A stretch of 63,088 nt of DNA from Gemmiger sp. An194 (GTDB taxonomy: Bacteria; Bacillota; Clostridia; Oscillospirales; Ruminococcaceae), in assembly GCF_002160145.1 (NCBI RefSeq), contig NZ_NFKA01000020.1:1-63088 (forward strand), written 5' to 3'. This document shows positions 52,401 through 62,200 of this stretch, piece after piece. The notes beneath the pieces were generated by a model. That model did not search any database. It was not told the DNA's origin and was given only the letters and a program-made list of their open reading frames with translations. Positions within the stretch are counted from its first letter, which is position 1, and each line of letters opens with the position of its first letter. A program made the position numbers and the translations under genes.

Positions 52401-55400
52401 GGAAGCCTGCACCATGCGTTGGGCGAATGACAAGGCGGATGCCTCCCGTTCTCCCGGTTTCGTAATGGCGGCGGACGCGAAGGCCGTGAACCCGGATGTG
52501 AAAATCAGCGTGCTGCGCTGGATGTACCCCGACTGGATCGCGGACACCGGCTTCACCGACTGGGATTCCAACAACAAGAGCGGCTGGGATGAGATGTACA
52601 CCTGGTACCGCGAGACCATCTTCGATGCCTACGAGAAGTACGGCTATGTGGTGGACTTCGTGAACCCGGACCGGAACGAGACCTCCAACCCCAACGAGGG
52701 CCTGATCAAGTACTTCGCGGATCGGATCGAGAATGAGACCGAGTTCCCCAACTACTTTACCGAGGAAGCGAAGGAAGCTTACCGGAACATCCGCATCATC
52801 GCTTCCGACGAGAACAAGACTCTGAACATTGTGCCCAGCATGCTGGCAGATAAAGAGCTGTTCAATGATGTTGACATCATCGGCTTCCATTACCGCACCA
52901 GCGCCACCGAGGATTATGTGAAGATGGCTGAGGAGTGGGGCAAGGAAGTCTGGTACAGCGAAGGCTGCGCCACCTTCGGTTACACCGAACTGCAGGAGAA
53001 CAAGAACAGCGAGTATGGCTACGAGAGCATTGGTGGCTACCAGAGCCCGCTGGCCCTGGTGGACAGCATGACCACCGCCTTCATGTCCTCCCGCCGGACT
53101 CACTACATGTTCCAGCCTGCGCTGGGCTCCTTCTACGAGGGCATCCAGTATGCTCATAAGGAGCTGGCCAGTGCCCGTGACCCCTGGAGCGGCTACATCC
53201 ATTACGATCCCGCGCTCCAGATGATCGCGCACTTCTCCCGTTTTGCCGATACCGGCTGGGAGAATGAAGACAACACCAAGGGCATCTGGCGGCTGATCGT
53301 AAACGCCAGCCAGGAATCCTTTGCAGGCAGTGACAACGAGCATGCAACCGCCGGCATCAACGGCAATGCAAGCTACCTGACCATGGCAGATCCGGACAAG
53401 AAGAATTTCTCTACCGTATTTGTCAACAATACCCAGAACGCAAAGACCTTTGCCATCAGCACCGAGAACATGGAGCTGGCAGAAGATCAGAAGCTGTGCA
53501 CCTGGGTAACCGAGACCGACAGCTACATGAAGCAGGGCGAGACCCTGGAAAAGAATGCTGACGGCAGCTGGATCATCACCATCCCCGCCTACAGCGTGGT
53601 GACCGCCACCACCCTGGACGAGTACAGCGAGGAAGCCCTGAAGATGCCTGCGGAAGGCATCAACACCGAGGACCGTCTGGTGCTGGACACCGACGCCACC
53701 GGTAAGACTCTGGATTCCTCCGACGAGTACCTGTACGCCGATAACTTTGAGTACGCCGAGGAAGCTGACATGGGCGTAAGCAAGGACGGCGTGAAGGATG
53801 CTTACACTGTGGACTACCTGACTGCACGCGGCAACGAGCCCCGCTACATGCTGGACTCCCACGGCGCGTGGGTCGTGGAGGACGGCAAGCTGGCTCAGGT
53901 CCTGGATCAGGAAGTGGGTCAGTGGAACGGCGGCGAACCCATGACCATCGTGGGCGACTTCCGCTGGATGAACTACTCCACCAGCATTGATGTGGAGATT
54001 CCCGGTGCAGATGCAAACGTATGGGCCGGCGTAGGCGTGCGCAGCCAGACCGGTATGAACTGGAACCAGGACGGCTACACCCTGCGGGTGTACGGCGACG
54101 GTGACTGGGAGTTCTACCGCGGCGGCACCAAGCTGTCCAACGGCAAGGTAGAGGCCGATGCCGAGGGCAAGTACGCTGTACAGATCCATGCCAACGGCAA
54201 CATGATCGTTGCCTGCCTGGACGGCCAGGTGGTTTACAGCTACACCGACTCCAATCCCATGGATGCGGGCCGCATCAAGCTGAGCAGCCCCTGGAGCGTG
54301 GTCTACTTCGATAACCTGAAGGTGACCACCATCGAGGGCACCATCCCCTACGCCACCAGCATGGTGGACGGCCAGGATGACAGCGTGACCTACGCCGATA
54401 AGAGCGTGTGGGATATCACCAAGCCCGGCGGCGGCAGCGCCGACAACTGGTACCGCACCATGAGCGTGACCAGCACTGCGGGCGCTGAATTCACCTTCGA
54501 CTTCCCTGTGGCCGGCACCGGCTTTGCCATTACCGGCGGCAACGACGGCAGCGCCGTTCTGGATGTCTATGTGGACGGCAACCTGGTTGCTGAAAACGCA
54601 CAGACTTCCTCCAGCGGCACCCGTTTTGAGACCTACACTCTGACCGGCTTGACCAACGACAAGCACTCTGTGAAGGTTGTTGTGAAGTCCGGCACTCTGC
54701 AGATCGACGCGCTCTACACCCTGGGTGAGGAGCTGCCGATCACCACCGATTCGCTGGTCTCCATCGAGACCGAGCTGCCCGCCACCCTTGTGGCCGAAGC
54801 AGGCCAGCCTGTTTCCGAGGATGCTCTGCCCACCACCGTTTCCGTTCTCACCTCCAAGGGCGAGACCAAGGAGATGGAGATCCTGTGGGAAGGCAACACC
54901 GCAGAAAACCTGGCTGATCCCTTCACCAGCGCCACCATCACCGGCGTGGTACAGGGTGGTACCAATGTGCTGGGTCTGCCCCTGACCGCTACTGTAGTGG
55001 TGGAAGTGGTTCCCCAGAATCTGGTCTACTTCATCGACACCGTTTGCAACCTGAATGATGCAAACGCTCCCGAGACTACCGAGTATTTCACTCTGTTGAA
55101 AGACGCACTGGGCGATCAGCTGCTGAACGATAAGTTCGACCAGTTCAAGACCAGTGACAATACCTGGGGTCTGGTGGACACCGATGTTGGCACCAAGAGT
55201 TGGTCCAGCACCGAAAACAAGGAGGATACCGGTATCTACGGCCATAACAATACGGCCGGCGAGACCATCTCCTACGACTTCTATCTGAAAGCCGGTACGT
55301 ATACCATCACCTCGGCACACCGCGAGTGGTGGGGCATGACCCGGCCCATGGATGCCACCGTATCCTATGGCGACACCGTTCTGGATGCGGGCAGCATCTC

Positions 55401-58400
55401 TCTGAGCAGCAGCAACTGGCTGGATTACAACGAATTCACCTTTACGCTGGAAGAAGCCCAGACGGTTCGATACACTCTGACCTGCACCGGCTCTCAGGCT
55501 CCTGTTATCAGCTGGCTGGCGGTGAACGGTGTTCCCGGTGAGGAGCTGAAAGCAGAGCTGCAGCAGACCATTGCAGACATCGAGGCCAAGCTGGCCGCCG
55601 ATGAGGCCGCCGGCGTGAACTACGCCGAGGTTCCCCTGACCGCAAGTCAGGTAACCGGTTCCGGCTCCGTGATCCCCAAGGACAGCCTGCAGGATCTGAA
55701 CGCAGCGCTGGATGCCGCTAAGGCTCTGCTGGAAAATGAGGCTGCAACCGACAAGCAGATTCAGGAAGCCGCCGCAGAAATCGAGACCATCTACGAGAAT
55801 CTGCGCGTTCTGCCTGAGGAATACACCAGCATTCCCGGCACCGACGGCGATGTGATCTATGCCGATACCGGTCTGCCCATGCAGGCACACGGCGGCAGCG
55901 CCACCGTAATGGTGGAGGGCACCGGCGAGGGCTGCGTGAACGTGGACCTGGACGGCGACGGTGAAATCACCGAAGGCAAGACTGTATACCTGTGGTACGG
56001 CGAGGACAAGACTAACAGCACCCGCCCTGTGGACGGTGTCCGCTGCTATGTTTCCACCGACCTGTACAACTGGACCGACCGCGGCACTGTTCTGTATCTG
56101 CAGAACACCATCCTGCCCATTGAAGAGTCCGACGAAGCTGCCGTGACCTCCTCCGTTGGCGCGGATGGCGAGGGCACCACTCAGAGCTACAACGCCATGC
56201 AGCTGTCTCAGACCAATTACGAGACGCTGAAGGCCTGGGGCATGATGGAAACTGCTCCCGAAGGCGTTGCACAGGAGGACTTTGACGAAGTCAAGCGCTT
56301 CCTGCGCGCCTATGTGACCGAGTTCGACAAGGCGCCCACCAGCGCCGAGGACACCACCTGGACGGCCAAGAGCTATGATGAGACCCAGTTCGAGACCTCC
56401 AGCTTCCTGTACCCGGACAGCCAGACCGAAGGCACTCAGACCACCTCTGCACTGCAGCTGGCGTTTGAGGGTCTGTACGGTGATTACTGCATCACCGAGC
56501 GTCCGAAGATGATCTACAACGAGTCCACCGGCAAGTTCGTGATCGTCTTCCATGCGGATGGCCCCCTGTACAACAACGAGACCCTGAACCAGTGGGTCGC
56601 CAATGACTGCGAAGGCCAGATGAGCGCAAGCCGCTACAGCCGCGCCATGGTTGGCTTCGCGGAGAGCGAAACTCCCTTTGGTCCCTTCAAGCTGGTCAAT
56701 ATGACCCGCATGAACTACGACACCAGCCTGAACGCGGATCGTTTGGGCGAAGCCCGTGACATGACCGTGTTCGTGGACAAGGGCACCGACAGCAACGGCG
56801 ACGGTGTGGATGATGCTTACGTCATCTACTCCAGCGAGATGAATGCACGCCTGTACATCTCTCTGCTGGATGAGAACTACACCGACACCATCACCGAGGG
56901 CGCCGAAGGTCAGAATGAGACCTGGGCCGCCCGCATCGTGACCGAGACCAATCGGGAAGCTCCGGCCATGTTCAAGTACGATGGCTGGTACTACCTGATC
57001 ACCTCCGGCACCGACGGCTGGAACAGCACCGCCCATACCTACTACCGCAGTCAGAACCTGCTTTCCGGCTGGGAAGCCATGGGCAACCCCGCCCTGAATG
57101 ATACCGGCAAGTGCTTCAATACTCAGGTAACCTATGTGCTGCCCATTGACGCAGAGGCCGGCAAGTTCATCTACATGGGCGACCGCTGGAACGGCAACAA
57201 TCTGACCGACAGCCGCACCGTATGGCTGCCCCTGCAGGTCAACCCCGACACCGATACCATTGCGATCCTTGGCGAAAGCAACTGGACGCTGGATCGGCTG
57301 AATGAGCTGGCTCCCGTGACCGTTGTCACCGAGCTGCCCGAGACCGTTTACACCGACGGCAGCAACCTGCCCGACACCCTGGAAGTAATCTGGAACGGCG
57401 AGACCGTTGAGTCCGCTGTGGAATGGAGCTTCGACAATCTGGGCGATGCCACCGTCAAGGGAACACTGCTGGATTGCGATGACGCGGTGGTGACCGTTTC
57501 TGCTTTTGTTGTACCCACCAATGTGGTCTACTTTGCCAATATGGCCAATGAACCCATGAGCGAGGACTACAACAAAATCGTTGCAGAAAACGCCGACACC
57601 ATTCTGAACACTGTGAATGATGGCGCTTACTCTGCTGAGACCGGTTTCGGTTACATCGGAGCGGCCGGCAGCATTCGAGCCAACACCACAGACATGTATC
57701 AGAGCCTGCGTTATGCCGCCAATAAGACCGACAGCATTGAGTATCAGTTTGATCTGGAGGCAGGCGAGTACGAAGTATACATCGGCATGTTTGATCCCTC
57801 CGGTTGGGCGACTTGGAGCCCCAAGCGTTCTGCAGATATTGTGCTGAACGGAACCACCGTGACCACTGGCTATTCCTATTACAGCAACGCCTTTGATGTG
57901 GCCGATACGCTGCATTACACCGGCGTGGAAGTGGGCGAGGATGGCGTGCTGACCGTTGAGGTTGCTCCCAATGCGTCCACTGACAGCGCTGTGCAGGTAA
58001 GCTTCATTGTGGTTAGCAAAGTGGAGAAGGCTGTGGAGCCCACTCCGACTCCCACAGCAACCCCCGAACCCACTGAGTCTCCCGAGCCCACTGCGACTCC
58101 TGAGCCCAGCGCGGAACCCACTGCAACCCCTGAACCGACTGCTGTACCCACCGCAACTCCTGCACCCACCGAGGCGCCGGAGGTAGGAGATATTGCACTG
58201 AATGTTCAGGAGAGCATCACCACTGTTCCGGAAGGCTTGAAGGATACCGCGTTCAACACGGTAAACAAGATCGTTGAGCAGCTGTACAAAGTGGCGGCTG
58301 AGGCTGTGCCCGGTCTGACCACCGAGAACAGCAAGGTTTACGATGTAACTCTGATGACCTTCAATGACAACGGCGAGTGGGTACCGGTGACTGCCGACAA

Positions 58401-58809
58401 CTTCCCGAAGGATGGCATCGTTGTGGAATTGCCTTACCCTGAGGGAACCAGTGCATCGACTCATGACTTTGTGGTGACCCATATGTTTACCGTGGCTACG
58501 GGCGAACATATGCCCGGCGATGTGGAACTGCCTCAGGTTTATGAGGCAGAGACTGGCATCCGCTTTGTGGTTCACAGCTTGTCTCCCATTGGTCTGAGCT
58601 GGAAAACTACGGATACGGAGACTTCCACTCCGGAAACCACCCCGCAGCCCTCTGCACCGGCAGCAACTCCGGTACCGGTCATCACCACCAGCCCGCAGAC
58701 CGGCGACTCCGGTATGCTGATGATTGCGGCTGTGGCTGTGATTGCTGCCGCGGCTCTGGCCGTGGTGGAGATCACCCGCCGTACACGGCGCGGAAAAGAA
58801 GAAAAATGA
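49483..58809 (+). CDS. Giant wall-anchored multidomain glycoside hydrolase (GH59 plus GH43_24-like)
   Basis: The 3,108-residue protein starts at ATG after AAAAGGAG. In order: signal peptide (1-31); Ala/Ser/Thr/Asp-rich linker (34-130); module A1 with LVYFIDS (about 189-366); Ig-like and module B1 with LVYFVNM (368-607); LamG-like (620-812); FIVAR-like helices (820-893); GH59 (895-1390) with likely acid/base Glu1066 in NPDRNET and nucleophile Glu1160 in WYSEGCATF; two beta-sandwich modules (1410-1750); Ig-like and A2 (1753-2018); helical linker; GH43 subfamily-24-like domain (2116-2610) with WYGEDK and ERPKMIYN; Ig-like and B2 (2610-2851); TPEPT linker; C-terminal domain; SPQTGDSG, membrane helix and RRTRRGKEEK. 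GH59 and GH43_24 both act on galactosides, so a galactan or arabinogalactan substrate is inferred. Confidence 0.9.
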   Translation: MKGIKEQGKRIVAAVLCAGVFATSMPMGVFADAAQEVASSVASSVVQNEQTGSEPADAAVADSTAAADASAGSTAADSTAVDDTAAVNAADGTAAGDSSADSTAAGDTAASSAATSDAVGSTEQADGEEEAEPVQPTTSYIATYQNTLPEGISWPETVTAETFGTLYSTVEVQDVDGNTYFVEVVPENLVYFIDSAVAKPSADGALASTEAFDAVKTLLGDKLLNDRYDQHTSKGSWGLVNNYAQEKSYADVGTADKDYTGILGHDNVEGASVSYDLTLPAGTYTLTSLHQEWWGNARPMKMTVYNGTSADAAVLAETTATIQTKGQKEQVNLTFTLTEETKVRYTVSQNGTTQAPAISWLAVRCDLGQVTLDMPEAVYADGSNLPTTATAVYNGETVNSAVTWSGLTGDFGSTPLTATLTECGNAQVTVDAMVVPQDLVYFVNMAQAVDDMADYQAIVAANADTLKNTVNDGAYSAETGFGYVGAAGTIRNNVADIYQSMRYATNKTDSISYQFDNLQPGTYDVYIGMHEPSGWTGSNPKRAADVIINDATLTTGYSYAQNCVGTADTLSYTDITVDASGVMTVEVAPNANTDGAVQVSFIMIAAKETAPVVPDVELSEPLEETDGLTYADGAVVSEMEPFGTVFQMDQTWNNTAKYHATINDTKAKFDTTGFTILLDVETEQTATGDLLTRTAALNIGNADNAVRISTYAGELRYGALPSGVSANSVPLTGFNQGEWNAIALVYEEKDGGNGSVVVYVNGVKAAEVADIGFKLSEMGDVQAMLGRSFNTSYLQQGTYDNIVYSSGVMGASQAMKLTAQHKKEKNQASLDALKEALEQAKDKVNSGMTSDRLEAAIEAGQEILDKAQTTVLAQKEIDAATDELIAAMEEVTPTTITLDGADVDAAAENVNGLTWKGWGMLNGNSTSNLLLDYKAEHPDKYWEMMEYLFGGKHPLFTHIKMEMGNDGNNSTGAEACTMRWANDKADASRSPGFVMAADAKAVNPDVKISVLRWMYPDWIADTGFTDWDSNNKSGWDEMYTWYRETIFDAYEKYGYVVDFVNPDRNETSNPNEGLIKYFADRIENETEFPNYFTEEAKEAYRNIRIIASDENKTLNIVPSMLADKELFNDVDIIGFHYRTSATEDYVKMAEEWGKEVWYSEGCATFGYTELQENKNSEYGYESIGGYQSPLALVDSMTTAFMSSRRTHYMFQPALGSFYEGIQYAHKELASARDPWSGYIHYDPALQMIAHFSRFADTGWENEDNTKGIWRLIVNASQESFAGSDNEHATAGINGNASYLTMADPDKKNFSTVFVNNTQNAKTFAISTENMELAEDQKLCTWVTETDSYMKQGETLEKNADGSWIITIPAYSVVTATTLDEYSEEALKMPAEGINTEDRLVLDTDATGKTLDSSDEYLYADNFEYAEEADMGVSKDGVKDAYTVDYLTARGNEPRYMLDSHGAWVVEDGKLAQVLDQEVGQWNGGEPMTIVGDFRWMNYSTSIDVEIPGADANVWAGVGVRSQTGMNWNQDGYTLRVYGDGDWEFYRGGTKLSNGKVEADAEGKYAVQIHANGNMIVACLDGQVVYSYTDSNPMDAGRIKLSSPWSVVYFDNLKVTTIEGTIPYATSMVDGQDDSVTYADKSVWDITKPGGGSADNWYRTMSVTSTAGAEFTFDFPVAGTGFAITGGNDGSAVLDVYVDGNLVAENAQTSSSGTRFETYTLTGLTNDKHSVKVVVKSGTLQIDALYTLGEELPITTDSLVSIETELPATLVAEAGQPVSEDALPTTVSVLTSKGETKEMEILWEGNTAENLADPFTSATITGVVQGGTNVLGLPLTATVVVEVVPQNLVYFIDTVCNLNDANAPETTEYFTLLKDALGDQLLNDKFDQFKTSDNTWGLVDTDVGTKSWSSTENKEDTGIYGHNNTAGETISYDFYLKAGTYTITSAHREWWGMTRPMDATVSYGDTVLDAGSISLSSSNWLDYNEFTFTLEEAQTVRYTLTCTGSQAPVISWLAVNGVPGEELKAELQQTIADIEAKLAADEAAGVNYAEVPLTASQVTGSGSVIPKDSLQDLNAALDAAKALLENEAATDKQIQEAAAEIETIYENLRVLPEEYTSIPGTDGDVIYADTGLPMQAHGGSATVMVEGTGEGCVNVDLDGDGEITEGKTVYLWYGEDKTNSTRPVDGVRCYVSTDLYNWTDRGTVLYLQNTILPIEESDEAAVTSSVGADGEGTTQSYNAMQLSQTNYETLKAWGMMETAPEGVAQEDFDEVKRFLRAYVTEFDKAPTSAEDTTWTAKSYDETQFETSSFLYPDSQTEGTQTTSALQLAFEGLYGDYCITERPKMIYNESTGKFVIVFHADGPLYNNETLNQWVANDCEGQMSASRYSRAMVGFAESETPFGPFKLVNMTRMNYDTSLNADRLGEARDMTVFVDKGTDSNGDGVDDAYVIYSSEMNARLYISLLDENYTDTITEGAEGQNETWAARIVTETNREAPAMFKYDGWYYLITSGTDGWNSTAHTYYRSQNLLSGWEAMGNPALNDTGKCFNTQVTYVLPIDAEAGKFIYMGDRWNGNNLTDSRTVWLPLQVNPDTDTIAILGESNWTLDRLNELAPVTVVTELPETVYTDGSNLPDTLEVIWNGETVESAVEWSFDNLGDATVKGTLLDCDDAVVTVSAFVVPTNVVYFANMANEPMSEDYNKIVAENADTILNTVNDGAYSAETGFGYIGAAGSIRANTTDMYQSLRYAANKTDSIEYQFDLEAGEYEVYIGMFDPSGWATWSPKRSADIVLNGTTVTTGYSYYSNAFDVADTLHYTGVEVGEDGVLTVEVAPNASTDSAVQVSFIVVSKVEKAVEPTPTPTATPEPTESPEPTATPEPSAEPTATPEPTAVPTATPAPTEAPEVGDIALNVQESITTVPEGLKDTAFNTVNKIVEQLYKVAAEAVPGLTTENSKVYDVTLMTFNDNGEWVPVTADNFPKDGIVVELPYPEGTSASTHDFVVTHMFTVATGEHMPGDVELPQVYEAETGIRFVVHSLSPIGLSWKTTDTETSTPETTPQPSAPAATPVPVITTSPQTGDSGMLMIAAVAVIAAAALAVVEITRRTRRGKEEK

Positions 58810-58852
58810 TCGTTGATCATTGATCTTTCCGCAATACCTAAGCAATAAAACG

Positions 58853-58902
58853 AAACCCGCATGGGTCTCCGGCATTTTGCCGGAACCCATGCGGGTTTTT
58901 AT
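58853..58902 (+). terminator. Terminator after the first giant glycosidase
   Basis: AAACCCGCATGGGT pairs with ACCCATGCGGGTTT, with an inner CCGGCA/TGCCGG stem, and is followed by TTTTTATTT. Confidence 0.92.
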
Positions 58903-59279
58903 TTAAAGAACATAGAGAGATGATTTTTGGAAATATATTCCTGCAAATATAGACAATCAAAAAACGGCAGCTTTGTACAAAATGTAGATTTAAAAGAAAA
59001 CATGTAATATTTAATTGTATGTAGAAAAGTTGCAGGAAAAAGTACATGTACAATTTTTCGAAATAGCGTACAATTTTATTGCTTAGACCGTGAGAATTCT
59101 GTGTAAAACGTGTTTTGTCTGTGTTTACTTTGTGGAAGGCGGTAAATATAAAGGAAAAGTTGAACACAAAAAACTCTCGGTGTTGGCATAAAATGTGCAG
59201 GGAAAATGCGGTAATTCCCGGCACGGAAGAACAAAAGCCGGAAAAAACGGCGAAAAAGTATGGAAGATAAGGGGGAAAA
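58903..59279. promoter_or_regulatory. Intergenic region with repeated TGTACAA motifs before the second giant glycosidase
   Basis: TGTACAA occurs near 58973 and 59048, and GTACAATTTT near 59049 and 59069 as a direct repeat. The palindrome GTACATGTAC (from about 59043) is framed by GAAAAA and TTTTTC. TACAAT at 59070 could be a -10 with a weak -35 TGTACA 16 bases before it. A GGGGG ribosome site ends the region. No RNA gene was recognised. Confidence 0.4.
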
Positions 59280-59282
59280 ATG

Positions 59283-62200
59283 ATGCAGAAAATTCTGCGC
59301 AGAGCAGTGGCAGCTTTTCTGGCGGCCTGCATGATGATGAATATTGCAGTGCCGGCCTATGCCGCTTCTTCCACAGAATCGGCAAGCAGTCAGGCGGTCT
59401 CGCAGGAAACCGCAGATCTGCTGCTGGAGCAGGCTGCTGCCCAGGCGGAACCCACCGAGGCACCCGCGGAGGACGCAACAGGGGCTTCGCAGGCGGAGCC
59501 CACTGAGGCTCCCGAAGCGGAAGCAACTGAGGCCCCGCAGGCAGAGGCCACAGAGGTGCCGCAGGCGGAAGCAACCGAGGCTCCTCAGGTGGAATCCACC
59601 GAAACACCCGCTGCACCCGAAACAGCGGTGCAGCAGGAGCCCGTGGTGGAGGAGAAACTGGTGGCCAGCTATGACATGACCACCAACGGCACCGCACTGG
59701 TGGATGTCAGCGGCAATGGCAACGATGCCACCCTGAGCGGTACCACCGATGCCAGCTTTGCCGGCGGCAACTGGCACATGAACAAGGACAGCTTTGCTAC
59801 CTTGCCCGCCGGACTGATCACCGGTGAGGAATTCACCGTGCAGTTCACTGCCACCACCACTGCCAAGGCGGCACACTGGATGTTCGCTCTGGGTGACGGC
59901 TTCGGCAACTGGAACGACAAAAATGTGGGCAACTATATCTTCGTGAACCCGGCTCCCACCGAACGGAATGGCAATATCCTTTCCGCCATCAAGGTAGGTA
60001 CCGGCAGTGACTGGAAGGAAGTCCGTGTGCCGGACAGCGCTTCCGCGATCGGCCTGGCCAATCAGCAGGGTTATGCCACCATTACCATGGTGGGCGAGGG
60101 CAACGAACTGCGCCTTTACCTGAACGGCCAGCAGGTTTCCTCTGTGACCCATGAGTTCAAGATCCAGGATGTGATCCCTGAGGACAAGACCGGCTATATC
60201 GGTAAGTCCCTGTACACCTCTGATCCGCTGATGACCGCAAATCTGGCGGATTTCAAGATTTGGAACTATGCCCTCAGCACTGAGGAGCTGGCTGCCGAGC
60301 AGCCCTCCGCCGAGGTGCTGGCCGAGTATTTTGCCCGTGATATCAAGGCGGCAATGCTGGGCGGCAACTCCGGTCTGGAAGCAGTGACCGAAAATCTGAG
60401 CCTTCCTTCCACTGTAAACGGCGTTGCCGTGGCCTGGACCTCTGATAATACCGATGTTCTGGCCAACGACGGCACCATCCATCCCGTTGTGGGCAAGGAT
60501 ACCACCGTGAAGCTGACTGCTTCTTACAGCCTGAATGGCGAAGCCAAGACCCAGGAGTTCACCGTGGTTGTGAAGGGCCTGGATGTGGGCAAGACCCTTC
60601 AGGAGGCTGCCGACAGCCTGACCATCCCCAATGCGGACGATGTGCGCGGCAATTTCACCCTGCCCGAGAGCGTGGGTGAGGTTTCCGTAAAGTGGGCTAC
60701 CGACCATGAGGAGATCGTGACCGTGGAAAGCCAGAAGGCTTCCGTGGATGGTTACGATGAGATTCCCGCCGGTGTGGTGACCCGTCCCGCAGAGGACACC
60801 AAGGTAACCATGACCGCCACTTTGTCTCTGGCTGACCAGCAGACTACCAAGCAGATCGAGCTGACCGTAAAGGCTGCTCCCGAGGAGCTGACCGATGCGG
60901 ACTTCACCGACTACTTCTTCGCTTACTTTGCAGGTGAAGGCTATTCCGACGGCGAGCAAATCTACTTTGCTTCCAGCCAGGACGGCCTGAACTGGGAGGA
61001 TCTGAACGACAACGAGCCTGTGCTGTACTCCACACTGGGCGAGCAGGGCGTTCGCGATCCCTTCATCATCCGCTCTGCGGAGGGCGACCGCTTCTATCTG
61101 ATCGCCACCGACCTGAAGATCAACGGCAACAACGACTGGAGCGGTGCACAGAGCAACGGCAGCCAGTCCCTGATGATCTGGGAGTCCAACGATCTGGTGA
61201 ACTGGTCCGAGCAGCGTATGGTGGATGTAAGCTCTGAATACGATGCCGGCTGCACCTGGGCCCCCGAGGCCACCTACGATCCGATCACCGGCGAATATCT
61301 GGTGTACTGGGCATCCCGCGCCGAGCGTACCACCGGCGACAAGATCCATCGGATCTATGTGGTAAAGACCCGTGACTTCTATACCTTCACTGAGCCTGAG
61401 GTGTGGATCGAGTATGACCAGTCCAGCATCGATACCACCGTCATTCAGGGTGAGGACGGCAAGTACTACCGCTTCACCAAGAACGAGGGCACTAGCACCA
61501 ACGAGCTGGGCGCGCTGACCAAGACCGTATTCCTGGAGACCGCCGACACCCTGCTGGGTGAGTGGACTCAGATCAAATCGGATTCCCTGAACGGCGAGCA
61601 GTGGGTGGAAGGTCCCACCATCTTCCGTCTGAATGCGGATGACCGGGAAAACGGCCAATACTGCCTGCTGCTGGATGATTTCGGCGGCATCGGTTATTAT
61701 CCTGTTGTGACCGACGATCTGGCCAGCGGTGTATTCACCGCCCCGGATACCGAATTCAAAATGCCCAGCCGCGCCCGTCATGGTACGCCGCTGCGCATCA
61801 CCGCTGAGGAGTACGAGACAATCCAGGCAAAGTGGGGCGATGCTGTCATGCCGGACCCCGGCGTGGACCCCGATCCTGAGCTGGCCAAGCTGGCGCTGGA
61901 AGAGACCGGTGGTCTGACCTACGCCAACGGCGCCATCACCTATCTGCGCTCTGGCTGTGATACTCTGTTCCAGATCAATGTGGACTGGAACAATACCAAC
62001 AGCTACCATGCCACCATCAATGACGCACAGGCCAAGTTCGGTACCACCGCGTTCACTGTTCTGATGGATGTGAAGACTGAAGACAGTGCCTCCGGCGATC
62101 TGCTGGCCCGTGGTGCCGCACTGAATATCGGCAACGATAAATACGCCCTGCGTATCGGTACTTACGAGAACGGCAATCTGCGCTTCGGCAGCTACAGCGG

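Noticed and set aside
49600-58890. Reverse-strand open frame of about 3,096 codons across the giant gene
   Set aside because: It mirrors the real gene codon for codon, lacks a ribosome site, and its product is rich in His/Gly/Val shadows of common forward codons. It is explained by avoidance of TTA, CTA and TCA.
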